Source of the DNA: an uncultured Draconibacterium sp.
GTDB taxonomy: Bacteria > Bacteroidota > Bacteroidia > Bacteroidales > Prolixibacteraceae
Direction: 5' to 3'
Length of the DNA stretch: 64,000 bases
Assembly: GCF_963675065.1 (NCBI RefSeq)
Contig: NZ_OY775905.1
Location: forward strand, 566,001-630,000
The position numbers and the translations under genes were made by a program. Below are positions 46,007-55,661 of the stretch, one piece after another. Every line of letters begins with the position of its first letter. The first letter of the stretch is position 1. The notes below the pieces were generated by a model that saw nothing but the letters and a program-made list of their open reading frames with translations, was not told the origin of the DNA and did no database searches.

Positions 46007-47434
46007 CTAGTCAGAAAGCTTCTCTAAACGACTGGCATCCAGTCGAATAAATACAAACAACAAAATTGTAAACGACCACAACGAAGAACCACCATAACTA
46101 AAGAACGGGAGTGGTATGCCGATAACGGGCATCATGCCAATGGTCATCCCAATGTTTACCATAAAATGAAAAAAGAGGATCACTGCCACCGAATAACCGT
46201 AAATACGCGAGAATGTTGATCGTTGCCGCTCTGCAAGCCAGACAAGGCGCATAAAGAAGAACAGAAAAAGCAAAATTATGGACAGGGTTCCAGCAAATCC
46301 CCACTCTTCACCTACAGTACAAAATATAAAATCGGTACTCTGTTCAGGTACAAAATCAAATTTGGTTTGTGTACCTTGAAGATAGCCTTTTCCCCACATT
46401 CCTCCCGATCCAATGGCAATCTTACTTTGGTTAACGTGGTAGCCGGCACCCTGCGGATTCGACTCAATCCCCAGCAACTCGTTTATCCGTGCCTTGTGAT
46501 GAGACTCCAAAAAATTCTCGAAACCATAATCAACCGAAATAGTGAACAAGATGGAACCAATAAATACAATTGCAATCTTTGTATAATTCGAAAACTTATT
46601 CCGAACACTATGATACAATACAATAAATGAGCCTACTACGGCTCCGGAAAGTATAAATTGTGCCAGCCCGAACGATGTGTTTATCACAAAACTTAAAAGA
46701 ATAAAAAAACCGATGGACAAGGCATAAATAATGGCAACATTTAAAAACTGTTTGAGCTTTGGATTAAAAATCAGAAACATTAGTAAAGCCACTCCAACCA
46801 TAATTAATGCCAGGGTGAGATTGGCCAACACCAGAGCCAAAACAAAAAGAATAGCGATCAAGGTTCCAAAGAATAGTACCACTCCCGATAAGCCTTCGCG
46901 ATATAACACCAGAACAAACGAAAAGTAAACCAACGCAGAACCGGTATCGTTTTGCAACAAGATTAAAACCACCGGCCCCAATATTATTGCCGCAATGATT
47001 AGTAACGATTTTGTTGTTTGTAGTTTAAAACCATGCGTGCTCATGTAACGGGCCAGGGCCAAAGCAGTTGCCGCCTTTGTAAACTCGGCGGGCTGAAACA
47101 GAACAGGACCAATCTCAAACCAGGACCGGGCACCATTAATCTCCTTCCCGATAAAAGGTACCAGCAATAGCAACAGCATTAATACACCATAAATGATATA
47201 GGAGAAAAAAACGTAGAAATTAACCTCCAGCAACATAATTATCAATGCCAAAACAAAGGCGGCTCCAATCCACATCAGCTGTTTTCCGTATTGCTGTGTA
47301 ATATCGAAAATACTTTGATGCTCGTCGCTGTACAAAGCTGCGTAAATATTAAACCAGCCTAAAAACAGCATTAACACATAAAGGCCAACGGTTAACCAGT
47401 CAATATTTGCTAATATGTTATTTCTTCTTGGCAT
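46007..47434 (-). CDS. rodA: Rod shape-determining glycosyltransferase RodA
   Basis: A 475-residue SEDS-family membrane protein with ten or more helices, from MPRRNNILANIDWLTVGLYVL. Family features include LFQPAEFTKAATALALARYM, VLILLQNDTGSALVYFSF (catalytic Asp region) and, near the end, SKIAIGSGGMWGKGYLQGTQTKFDFVPEQSTDFIF split across the window by normal spacing, then PFFSYGGSSL. RodA polymerises peptidoglycan strands in the elongasome with PBP2. It overlaps the mrdA stop codon by one base (TAATG), the usual tight coupling. Confidence 0.95.
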   Translation of the reverse strand: MPRRNNILANIDWLTVGLYVLMLFLGWFNIYAALYSDEHQSIFDITQQYGKQLMWIGAAFVLALIIMLLEVNFYVFFSYIIYGVLMLLLLLVPFIGKEINGARSWFEIGPVLFQPAEFTKAATALALARYMSTHGFKLQTTKSLLIIAAIILGPVVLILLQNDTGSALVYFSFVLVLYREGLSGVVLFFGTLIAILFVLALVLANLTLALIMVGVALLMFLIFNPKLKQFLNVAIIYALSIGFFILLSFVINTSFGLAQFILSGAVVGSFIVLYHSVRNKFSNYTKIAIVFIGSILFTISVDYGFENFLESHHKARINELLGIESNPQGAGYHVNQSKIAIGSGGMWGKGYLQGTQTKFDFVPEQSTDFIFCTVGEEWGFAGTLSIILLFLFFFMRLVWLAERQRSTFSRIYGYSVAVILFFHFMVNIGMTIGMMPVIGIPLPFFSYGGSSLWSFTILLFVFIRLDASRLEKLSD

Positions 47435-49251
47435 TAATCTGCTAATAACGGGTTGTGCGGATCTGTTAAAACAGCCTCCATCATTTGTTTTTCGTATATA
47501 AGTCGGTTATTGGCTATGCTATCGTTCAGGTATTTTTCAATCAGTAAACTGGCAATTGGCGCAGCATAACTTGCTCCCCATTTACTGTGCTCTACATACA
47601 CACAAAGCGCAATCTGCGGGTCATCTGCGGGTGCAAATGCCATGTACGCTCCATGATCGATCCCCTGATTATTTTCAATTGTTCCGGTTTTTCCGCAATA
47701 GCTGATTCCGGGAACAGAACGATTCAAACGTGCTATCGTCACCTGTCGCATACCTTCAAAAACCGGTTCGAAATATTGATCTTCAATTCCGGTTTCGTGT
47801 TTAACCGAAAAACTACTTCTCACCGTATCATTCTCAACTTCTTTAATAATGTGAGGTTGATAATAATACCCTCTGTTGGCCAGAATAGCTGCCAGATTGG
47901 CCATTTGCAGAGGGGTTGTTCCCAACTCTCCTTGTCCAATTGCCAGCGAACGTACAGTGAGTGCCTGCCACCAATCTCCTTTATGCACCCTATTGTAATA
48001 TGCGACTGTAGGTCGTAGTCCCATATTTTCATTGTAAAACTCGGAGCTTACTTTTTCTCCCAGCCCAAAACGTTTTACATACTCACTCCACACATGAAAT
48101 CCTTCAGCTGTAGTTGGATATTTATTGATCGTATTTCGGAAAGTATTCCACAAAAACGGGTTACACGACTCGCGCACAGCATCGATAACACTTGCCGGCG
48201 AAATATGATTATGTGTACACTTGATCGGACTTGATGCCTTACCATTACACACAATTCGTGTGGCATTATTGATCGCACCTTCCTGCAAGCCTATTAAAAT
48301 GTTGAATGGTTTAAATGTCGACCCCGGCGGATAACGAGCTTGCAGCGACCTATCAAACAAAGGCATCAAGGTATCGTTTTGCAGCTGGCTAAAGTTCTTT
48401 CCACGAACCCTGCCCACCAACATACCGGGATCGTATGTCGGCGCACTCAGCATGGCAAGTATCTCGCCAGTTTTTGGTTCAATGGCAACTACTGCTCCCT
48501 TTTTATTCTGAAACAGTTCTTCGGCATATAGTTGCAAATCGATATCGATTGTCGACACCAGGTTTTTACCTATTTCTGCAGGTTTATCTTCTGCTCCATT
48601 CAGGTACGAGCCCTGGTTGCGGACATGTACGTCAACCATTATCTTTTTTACACCTTTAACGCCACGCAGCTGCTTTTCGTAGGTTTTTTCTACCCCGCTT
48701 TGCCCAATATAATCGCCCGATTTATAGTAGTTGTCTCGTTTGATGTCGGAAGCATTGACCTCGCCTACATAACCTAAAACATGAGCTGCTACCGGGTATG
48801 AATATTTACGTAATGTCCTGGTTTGCGAGTGAAATCCTTTAAACTTATACAGCTGTTCCTGCAATAAGGCAAAATTCTCAGGCGATATCTGTTTAATCAA
48901 CACCGAAGGTTTGTAGGGCGAATATTTTTGGGCTTTAGCTATCCCCTCTTCCAGAACAGTAGGAGTAATATCGAGCAAATTACATAACAAAAGCGTATCA
49001 AATTCTCCCACTTCGCGCGGTGTAACCATCAGGTCGTAGGCCGTTGTATTGTACACCAGCAGCTCTCCATTCCGGTCGTAAACCAGTCCACGTGCCGGAT
49101 ACTGAACAACTTCGCGCAAAACCTGGTTTGTAGCGGATTGCTTATAATCAGAATCCATTACCTGTAACCGGAACAGATCGATGATATAGATCAATCCAAC
49201 CACAACAAAAATGGCTGCAACAATATAACTTCGTTTCGACAAATTGTTCAT
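47434..49251 (-). CDS. mrdA: Penicillin-binding protein 2 (elongasome transpeptidase)
   Basis: A 605-residue class B PBP with an N-terminal membrane helix (about 8-28), a dimerisation domain (about 45-225) and a transpeptidase domain with Ser311 of STFK, SCN at 362-364 and KTG at 521-523. It crosslinks peptidoglycan during cell elongation and pairs with RodA. Coupled to rodA by a one-base overlap; 94 bases separate it from mreD upstream. Confidence 0.96.
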   Translation of the reverse strand: MNNLSKRSYIVAAIFVVVGLIYIIDLFRLQVMDSDYKQSATNQVLREVVQYPARGLVYDRNGELLVYNTTAYDLMVTPREVGEFDTLLLCNLLDITPTVLEEGIAKAQKYSPYKPSVLIKQISPENFALLQEQLYKFKGFHSQTRTLRKYSYPVAAHVLGYVGEVNASDIKRDNYYKSGDYIGQSGVEKTYEKQLRGVKGVKKIMVDVHVRNQGSYLNGAEDKPAEIGKNLVSTIDIDLQLYAEELFQNKKGAVVAIEPKTGEILAMLSAPTYDPGMLVGRVRGKNFSQLQNDTLMPLFDRSLQARYPPGSTFKPFNILIGLQEGAINNATRIVCNGKASSPIKCTHNHISPASVIDAVRESCNPFLWNTFRNTINKYPTTAEGFHVWSEYVKRFGLGEKVSSEFYNENMGLRPTVAYYNRVHKGDWWQALTVRSLAIGQGELGTTPLQMANLAAILANRGYYYQPHIIKEVENDTVRSSFSVKHETGIEDQYFEPVFEGMRQVTIARLNRSVPGISYCGKTGTIENNQGIDHGAYMAFAPADDPQIALCVYVEHSKWGASYAAPIASLLIEKYLNDSIANNRLIYEKQMMEAVLTDPHNPLLAD

Positions 49252-49345
49252 CTAATACCTTGCCTGTAATTTGTTTTGACAATCAGCAACTAAAAAGCGG
49301 CTATTCTAAAAAGTTCAAATTTAAGTACCTTCTTTTCGACCTCTG

Positions 49346-49849
49346 TTAATCGCGAAATACAATAAACTGGCTTAAAACTATAACAAAAATTGAAAACAAC
49401 GAACTTAAAACAATACGATATAAGGTTCCTAAAATATCAGCAAAAGTAAACACTTCGATAAAGAATAGAGCCACATGATGCAGGAACACCATTATTGCCG
49501 TGTAATACAGAAACCAGCCCAAGCCGTTTTGCGCCAAACCGGGGTAATCTGCCATGTCCTCTTCGCGGTTGGTAATTGACCTGATGATAAGTGGACGCAG
49601 AAAAGCAATAAACACCGAAGCAAAAGCATGAACACCTAATGTATTGGAAAATATATCGATACTTAGGCCGATAAAAAATCCGCCTAAAAGAAGTACATAA
49701 CGCGGTGCATTTACCGGAAGCAGCATAATAAACAGGATGTAGATATATGGATTTACGAACCCACTGACCTGCACCTGGTTTAAAAACAGTACCTGCGTAA
49801 TCACAAGCACCACAAACATTATTGTATATTTAATTAGTTCCCGCCCCAT
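49346..49849 (-). CDS. mreD: Rod shape-determining protein MreD
   Basis: A 167-residue inner-membrane protein with about five helices, starting MGRELIKYTIMFVVLVITQ. Sequence is poorly conserved between phyla, but size, topology and position between mreC and mrdA identify it. It links MreC with the RodA-PBP2 complex. Its start overlaps the end of mreC by 20 bases, which suggests translational coupling. Confidence 0.9.
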   Translation of the reverse strand: MGRELIKYTIMFVVLVITQVLFLNQVQVSGFVNPYIYILFIMLLPVNAPRYVLLLGGFFIGLSIDIFSNTLGVHAFASVFIAFLRPLIIRSITNREEDMADYPGLAQNGLGWFLYYTAIMVFLHHVALFFIEVFTFADILGTLYRIVLSSLFSIFVIVLSQFIVFRD

Positions 49850-50678
49850 TAATTACTTTATCCTCCAGTACTTTTAACTCCTCTTTCTTTACATTCTCGA
49901 TGACATGCACATACCGGATCGATTTAAAATCGACAGCCAGTTTCACTTTTATATTGTAGTAATTTTCTCCTTGCGGTTTATCAAACGATAAAATGGTACC
50001 AATCAGTAATCCTTCAGGGAAAATTGATGAATAACCACTTGTAACCACCGTATCGCCAGTTGCCAGATTTACGTGAATTGGAATTTCCTGCAAGTTGGCC
50101 TGCCTGTAATTCTGACCATCCCAATGCAACGAACCATAATAGCCCGATTTTTTTAGTTTGGCAGAAATGCTCCATCGTGGATTAAGCAACGACAAACCCG
50201 ATGCATACGAGTTGGAAACACTGGTAACCACTCCAACCACTCCTTCGGGCGACAGAATCCCCTGATCGGCTTTTATTCCGTCTTCGAGCCCTTTATCTAG
50301 TGTAATGTAATTTTGCTGTTTATTAGCCGAATTGTTAATAATACGCGCGGCCCTGAATACAAAATTTGAATCGGGCAATTCGTACGTAGTTACTATCGAA
50401 TCGTGATTTGATATTTCTTCCAATTTACCACCGTCCAACATCGACCGGAGGTAGGCATTTTCGTTTGCCAGCTCTTCATTAACACGCGCCAGTTCGAAAT
50501 ACTGAAATACCGAACTTGTAGTATTGTAAAAACTTGCCGAAATAAAATTGGCCGAATTCAGAAAACGCGACCGCTGAAAACTATTGTAGTTAAACACCAG
50601 CACCAACGAAACCGCTTCTAAAAGAAGAAACAGTAGAAACGCAAAATTTCTTACCAGGAATCGAAGGAGACTGCGCAT
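49830..50678 (-). CDS. mreC: Rod shape-determining protein MreC
   Basis: A 282-residue bitopic protein: membrane helix about 9-30, coiled coil about 60-85 (ELARVNEELANENAYLRSML) and a periplasmic beta-rich domain containing VVGVVTSVSNSYASGLSLLNPRWSI in two adjacent strands of the family fold. MreC is the periplasmic scaffold that activates PBP2. It lies 19 bases after mreB and overlaps mreD. Confidence 0.94.
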   Translation of the reverse strand: MRSLLRFLVRNFAFLLFLLLEAVSLVLVFNYNSFQRSRFLNSANFISASFYNTTSSVFQYFELARVNEELANENAYLRSMLDGGKLEEISNHDSIVTTYELPDSNFVFRAARIINNSANKQQNYITLDKGLEDGIKADQGILSPEGVVGVVTSVSNSYASGLSLLNPRWSISAKLKKSGYYGSLHWDGQNYRQANLQEIPIHVNLATGDTVVTSGYSSIFPEGLLIGTILSFDKPQGENYYNIKVKLAVDFKSIRYVHVIENVKKEELKVLEDKVINGAGTN

Positions 50679-50697
50679 TTATGTTTTTAACTTTCTA

Positions 50698-51720
50698 TTA
50701 TCGGATAAGGAATGAGAAGTTTTCTACATTTTTCAGGGCAATACCTGTACCTCTTACAACCGCACGTAACGGATCTTCTGCAATGTGGAACGGAATACCA
50801 ATTTTGTCTGTCAATCGTTTGTCAAGACCTTTTAACAAGGCGCCACCACCTGCCAGCCAAATTCCTTTCACAACAATATCGGCATACAATTCCGGAGGTG
50901 TTTGCTCCAGAGCACTCAATACTGCCGTTTCAATTTTCGAGATCGATTTTTCCAGGCAGTGTGCAATTTCCTGATACGAAACCGGTACTTCAATTGGCAG
51001 TGCTGTCATTTGGTTTGGTCCCTGCACTACGTAATCCGGTGGCGGTTCTTTTAGCTGCGACAAGGCTGAACCAACATGAATTTTGATTTCCTCTGCGGTA
51101 CGCTCACCAATTTTAATATTGTGCTGATGACGCATATATTCCATAATATCGGCAGTAAGATCATCGCCGGCAATACGTATTGATTTGTTGGTAACAATAC
51201 CACCAAGAGATATTACCGCAATCTCGGTAGTACCACCACCTATATCTACAACCATGTTTCCTTCTGGAGCTTCCACATCTAAACCGATACCAATAGCAGC
51301 GGCCAGTGGTTCATAAACCATGTAAACCTCACGTCCGCCGGCATGTTCCGACGAGTCGCGTACCGCACGGATTTCAACTTCGGTACTTCCTGAAGGGATA
51401 CAAATTACCATTTTTAAAGCCGGAGAAAACATCCTCGACTTCGGGTTAATCATTTTAATCATCCCCCTGATCATTTGCTCCGCAGCGTTAAAATCGGCAA
51501 TTACACCATCGCGCAATGGCCTGATCGTCTTTAAGTTTGCATGCGTCTTCCCTTGCATTTGCCTGGCTTTTTCTCCAATGGCAACCATCTTTTCGGTTTT
51601 CAAATCGATGGCTACAATCGAAGGCTCGTCCACTACAATTTTATCATTATGGATGATAATAGTATTGGCCGTTCCAAGGTCAATTGCTATCTCCTGCGTT
51701 AAAAATGAAAATAAACCCAT
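50698..51720 (-). CDS. mreB: Rod shape-determining actin homologue MreB
   Basis: A 340-residue actin-fold ATPase starting MGLFSFLTQEIAIDLGTANT (phosphate-1 motif), with VVDIGGGTTEIAVISLGG (phosphate-2), and WLAGGGALLKGLD (adenosine motif). It forms membrane-bound filaments that orient cell-wall synthesis. It is the second gene of the operon, 46 bases after purH. Confidence 0.97.
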   Translation of the reverse strand: MGLFSFLTQEIAIDLGTANTIIIHNDKIVVDEPSIVAIDLKTEKMVAIGEKARQMQGKTHANLKTIRPLRDGVIADFNAAEQMIRGMIKMINPKSRMFSPALKMVICIPSGSTEVEIRAVRDSSEHAGGREVYMVYEPLAAAIGIGLDVEAPEGNMVVDIGGGTTEIAVISLGGIVTNKSIRIAGDDLTADIMEYMRHQHNIKIGERTAEEIKIHVGSALSQLKEPPPDYVVQGPNQMTALPIEVPVSYQEIAHCLEKSISKIETAVLSALEQTPPELYADIVVKGIWLAGGGALLKGLDKRLTDKIGIPFHIAEDPLRAVVRGTGIALKNVENFSFLIR

Positions 51721-51766
51721 AAATTAATTTGCTATGTATCTAGTGCTATAAAGATAATTTTATTTC

Positions 51767-53359
51767 TTAATGTCTGAAATGTCTGCGGCCGGTAAATGCC
51801 ATTGCAATACCGAATTCGTTACATGCGTCAATCACTTCCTCGTCGCGGATACTGCCACCCGGCTCGATGATGTATTTAACACCGTATTCGTTGGCTGCCT
51901 CAATGCTGTCGCGGAACGGGAAAAAAGCGTCCGAAATCAATACCGATTTTTCGATATCCAATCCACCTTTAAGGTCGAAACGCGGCATTGTAAGGTAACG
52001 TAAACTATCCAAACGGTTTGGCTGTCCCATTCCTGCTCCTGTTAACCAGAATGCCCCTTTTTCAGTTTCGGTTACTACGGCAATAGCGTTACTCTTCAAA
52101 TGTTTACAAGCGATTGAACCGAATTTGGCAAGGTTCATTTTTGAAGCCTCAAATTCCTTTTTGGTTACTGTTTTAAATTCAGTATCCAAACCTTCATCTT
52201 CATCCTGCACCAACATTCCGCCACTTATCGAACGGTATAATTTTTCTTTCGCCACCATTGGGCGCACCGGTGTTACTAATACACGAAGGTTTTTCTTCTT
52301 AGCGAGCACTTCAAGTGCTTCATCAGTATATTCAGGAGCGATAATAATCTCAATGAATTTTTTACTGAACCACTCAGCAGCTTCTTTGGTAACCGTTTCG
52401 GTAAAGCAAATAATGCCTCCAAAAGCACTGATCGGGTCACCGGCCCAAGCCAGTTCCAACGATTCCATAATGTTATCGGTAACCGCCAAACCACAAGGAT
52501 TTAAGTGTTTAATAACCGAAACAGCAACTTTGTTTTCAATGTGAGTTACTGAATGATAAGCATCGCTGGCTGATTTCCACGCTGCATCGGCATCCAGCAT
52601 ATTGTTGTATGATAAGGCTTTTCCCTGCAGAACCTGAGCATTAGCAAGGCCTGCACCTTCGGCAACGTTATCGAATTTAAAGAATGTTGCTGCCTGGTGT
52701 GGATTTTCTCCGTAACGCAAAACATCACCATCGTTCAGGCTGATTCGTTGTGTTCCAGCATCGCCACCTTCGTTAAAATAGCTAAAAATTGCTGCATCGT
52801 AATGCGATGAAACGCCAAATGCTTTTCCGGCAAACCACTTCCGGTCTTGCAAACTAAATTCGCCGTCGTTTTCTTCCAACTTTTGTAGAAGTGGTTGATA
52901 TTCGTTTTGCGAAGGAACGATCACAACATCTTTAAAGTTTTTGGCAGCGGCACGAATCAATGAAATTCCGCCTATATCAATTTTCTCAATAATATCTTGT
53001 TCTTCGGCACCCGATGCCACAGTATCTTCAAACGGATACAGATCAACAATTACAAGATCGATCTCCGGGATTTCGTATTCTGTTAGCTGGCTCACATCGC
53101 CCTGGTTGTCGCGACGCGATAATATTCCACCAAATACTTTTGGATGCAACGTTTTTACCCGTCCACCCAAAATCGACGGGTAACCGGTTAAACTTTCAAC
53201 AGCAGTAACTTCAACGCCCAACGACTCGATAAAACTTTTTGTACCACCGGTACTTAAAATCTTAACACCCAAGTCGTTTAGTTTGGTAACAATCTTATCT
53301 AAGTTTTCTTTGTGAAAGACTGAAACCAGAGCAGTCTTAATTTTTTTATTATCAGCCAT
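51767..53359 (-). CDS. purH: Bifunctional AICAR formyltransferase / IMP cyclohydrolase
   Basis: A 530-residue enzyme for the last two steps of IMP synthesis. The N-terminal MGS-like IMP cyclohydrolase domain (about 1-190) has STGGTKSFIESLG and GGRVKTLHPKVFGGIL; the formyltransferase part has the catalytic Lys284-His285 in IKHLNPCG and ends GRRHFRH, as expected. It is the first gene of the purH-mreB-mreC-mreD-mrdA-rodA operon, an order often seen in Bacteroidota. A -7 box, minus-strand TATCTTTG at 53392-53385, lies about 26 bases before the start codon. Confidence 0.97.
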   Translation of the reverse strand: MADNKKIKTALVSVFHKENLDKIVTKLNDLGVKILSTGGTKSFIESLGVEVTAVESLTGYPSILGGRVKTLHPKVFGGILSRRDNQGDVSQLTEYEIPEIDLVIVDLYPFEDTVASGAEEQDIIEKIDIGGISLIRAAAKNFKDVVIVPSQNEYQPLLQKLEENDGEFSLQDRKWFAGKAFGVSSHYDAAIFSYFNEGGDAGTQRISLNDGDVLRYGENPHQAATFFKFDNVAEGAGLANAQVLQGKALSYNNMLDADAAWKSASDAYHSVTHIENKVAVSVIKHLNPCGLAVTDNIMESLELAWAGDPISAFGGIICFTETVTKEAAEWFSKKFIEIIIAPEYTDEALEVLAKKKNLRVLVTPVRPMVAKEKLYRSISGGMLVQDEDEGLDTEFKTVTKKEFEASKMNLAKFGSIACKHLKSNAIAVVTETEKGAFWLTGAGMGQPNRLDSLRYLTMPRFDLKGGLDIEKSVLISDAFFPFRDSIEAANEYGVKYIIEPGGSIRDEEVIDACNEFGIAMAFTGRRHFRH

Positions 53360-53384
53360 TTATTGGATTTTTCAAATTCGCTTG

Positions 53385-53392
53385 CAAAGATA
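53385..53392 (-). promoter_or_regulatory. -7 element of the purH-mre operon
   Basis: Minus-strand TATCTTTG, exact TAnnTTTG match, predicted transcript start about 20 bases before the purH ATG. Confidence 0.6.
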
Positions 53393-53648
53393 AAAAAAAC
53401 AGATAATTTACTATTATAAACAAAGTGCTAATTAAAATATTATTTGCATACCAAACTATTTCTAAATTCATTGTAATATTTTACATGATCGGGCACTAAT
53501 ACAACAGATTGTCTTTTCCCGAATCTTGGTTTCTGTTCTTCTGTAAAATACGAAGAGCGTTAAAAGGCATTTTTTTGAGAGATATGCAGAAGGCCAGTAA
53601 GCAAAATAAAAAACAAGTACTACTTTTACTTCAAATTAAAACCAAATA

Positions 53649-54902
53649 ATGTTACTGCTTCGATTGATATACGAGTCTTTTTCCTTTGCGGCAAATTCGC
53701 TTGCAGCCAATAAGTTGCGCACCATACTTTCGTTGCTGGGTGTTACCATCGGTATTTTTGCTATTATTTCAGTTTTTACGGTTATCGATTCGCTGGAAGT
53801 TTTTATTCGCGACAGCCTAAATTCTTTGGGCAGCAACATGGTTTATGTGCAAAAAATGCCCTGGACTCCTCCCGAAGGCGAAACTGAATATCCGTTTTGG
53901 AAATACCAAAATCGCCCGGTTCCTACTTTAGAGGAAACCGAAGAGGTGATACGGCGTGCACAAACCGTTGATAATGCTGCTTTTTTGTTCGGTTTTGGCC
54001 GTAAAGTGCAATACGGCAGCACCACCCTCGACAATGCTGTAATAATGGCAACCTCAGGAGGTCTCATGGACGTGTGGAACCTGGAAATTGCCAAAGGGCG
54101 CTACTTTACCGATTCGGAAATGCGAAACGGAGCACCGGCTGCAGTAATCGGACACGAAATTGCCGACCAGCTTTTCGATGGTTTGGATCCGGTTGGCCGA
54201 ACCATAAAAATTCAGGGGCAAAAATTCAACATTATTGGTGTTTATACACCAATGGGGCAAGATGCTTTTGGCACCAGCATGGACCGCTACATTCATATTA
54301 GTGTTGTAAAATCGTATTACATGATTGATGTGCGTGACCGCGACCGCGGACAAACCATTTGTATTAAAGCAAAAGACAATATCGACACCGATAAATTCAT
54401 GGCCGAACTAGAAGGTATTATGCGTACCATTCGCCGATTGAATCCAATGGAAGAGAACGATTTTGCATTGAATGAAGTAAGTATTGTTGCCAACCAATTC
54501 GATCAGTTTTTTGTGATATTTAATTTGGCCGGAGCTATTATTGGCGGATTCTCGATACTTGTTGGTGGTTTTGGAATTGCCAACATCATGTTTGTTTCGG
54601 TGAAAGAACGTACCAAAATAATCGGTATCCAGAAATCGATTGGAGCCAAACGTTATTTTATCCTGCTGCAATTTATTTTCGAGGCAATTGTACTTTCGGT
54701 AATCGGCGGGATTATCGGGTTAATTTTAATCTATGCAGGAACAATTATTGTGAACCAATCGACCGATTTCACCATAGTTTTAACCACCGCGAACATTATT
54801 AACGGCCTGATGATTTCATCCATAATCGGTTTCCTCGCCGGTTTTATGCCGGCACGCGCTGCTGCCAAACTAGATCCGGTAATTGCAATAAATTCGGTTT
54901 AA
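53649..54902 (+). CDS. ABC transporter permease, MacB/FtsX family
   Basis: A 417-residue protein: membrane helix about 21-44 (TILSLLGVTIGIFAIISVF), a periplasmic MacB_PCD domain (about 48-270) and three further helices (about 290-315, 340-365, 375-405) with the cytoplasmic VKERTKIIGIQKSIGAK loop. It lacks an ATPase domain, and no ATPase or adaptor gene is beside it. It is unrelated in position to the permease at 35369. It could move lipoproteins, peptides or other envelope substrates; not decidable. Converges with the barrel protein gene, 6 bases between stops, without a visible terminator. Confidence 0.88.
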   Translation: MLLLRLIYESFSFAANSLAANKLRTILSLLGVTIGIFAIISVFTVIDSLEVFIRDSLNSLGSNMVYVQKMPWTPPEGETEYPFWKYQNRPVPTLEETEEVIRRAQTVDNAAFLFGFGRKVQYGSTTLDNAVIMATSGGLMDVWNLEIAKGRYFTDSEMRNGAPAAVIGHEIADQLFDGLDPVGRTIKIQGQKFNIIGVYTPMGQDAFGTSMDRYIHISVVKSYYMIDVRDRDRGQTICIKAKDNIDTDKFMAELEGIMRTIRRLNPMEENDFALNEVSIVANQFDQFFVIFNLAGAIIGGFSILVGGFGIANIMFVSVKERTKIIGIQKSIGAKRYFILLQFIFEAIVLSVIGGIIGLILIYAGTIIVNQSTDFTIVLTTANIINGLMISSIIGFLAGFMPARAAAKLDPVIAINSV

Positions 54903-54908
54903 CAAGCA

Positions 54909-55601
54909 CTATTTATCAAACCTTTTATAAGTATATATCAGCCCAATACCCACATAAGGTTCATTCTCAATATTTCCATAATGAAATGGTTGGTTTGGGA
55001 TTTGCTCATTAATAATATCGCTTGTTTTTCGAAAGTTAATACTGTTTCCTCCTATAAAAATGCGCATTGCAAATCTATCGGAAAAGGTACCAATAACACC
55101 GAAATCAAAACCATAAAACAACTGTGTCCGCTCATCGGCTTTATTTATTAGCTGATTATCGGGTGAAACTAAATCAATTTGGCCCGATAGACGTAAAGAT
55201 GCCACACCGCTAAAAAATGTTGCGTAAAACTGTATATCAGTCCTGTCGTCATCATTATATAAAATGGGCAAGTACCCCGTTATCTTAGCATTTGCAAACG
55301 AGCAGCTTCCTTTCAAATCGTAATAATCAATATTATCACCCTGAAAACTTTTTGAAATTATTGTATATGAAGTATAATTATTACTCGATTCAATTCCGCC
55401 ACCAACACCAAATCCGACAAATTCAAGAAGGCGCCATTCGTGTTCCAATTCAACACCAAAATATAATGGATCTTCTTCCAGAAAGGCTCCTTTCAGGGTT
55501 AGCCCAATGTTTTTTGAAGGAAATATTTCTTGAGCCAGGCTAATCTTTACAATTATAAGAAACAGAAAAAGGAGAGAAAACGATTTACAAATTGATTGCA
55601 T
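54909..55601 (-). CDS. Small outer-membrane beta-barrel protein of unknown function
   Basis: A 230-residue protein if started at the ATG at 55601, which directly begins a signal peptide (MQSICKSFSLLFLFLIIVK, cleavage near SLAQ); an upstream ATG at 55628 adds only nine polar residues. The mature part alternates hydrophobic and polar residues with many glycines and aromatics (GFGVGGGIESS, GFDFGVIGTFSDRFAMRIFIGG) and ends in a strand YVGIGLIYTYKRF, which fits an eight- to ten-strand barrel. No family recognised. It lies 60 bases downstream of mgtE on the same strand and may share its transcript. Confidence 0.65.
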   Translation of the reverse strand: MQSICKSFSLLFLFLIIVKISLAQEIFPSKNIGLTLKGAFLEEDPLYFGVELEHEWRLLEFVGFGVGGGIESSNNYTSYTIISKSFQGDNIDYYDLKGSCSFANAKITGYLPILYNDDDRTDIQFYATFFSGVASLRLSGQIDLVSPDNQLINKADERTQLFYGFDFGVIGTFSDRFAMRIFIGGNSINFRKTSDIINEQIPNQPFHYGNIENEPYVGIGLIYTYKRFDK

Positions 55602-55661
55602 AGTTAAAGGTTTCCCCTCTTCCATCAAAAATAATACCCAAATTTGGAGAACATATGCAGT

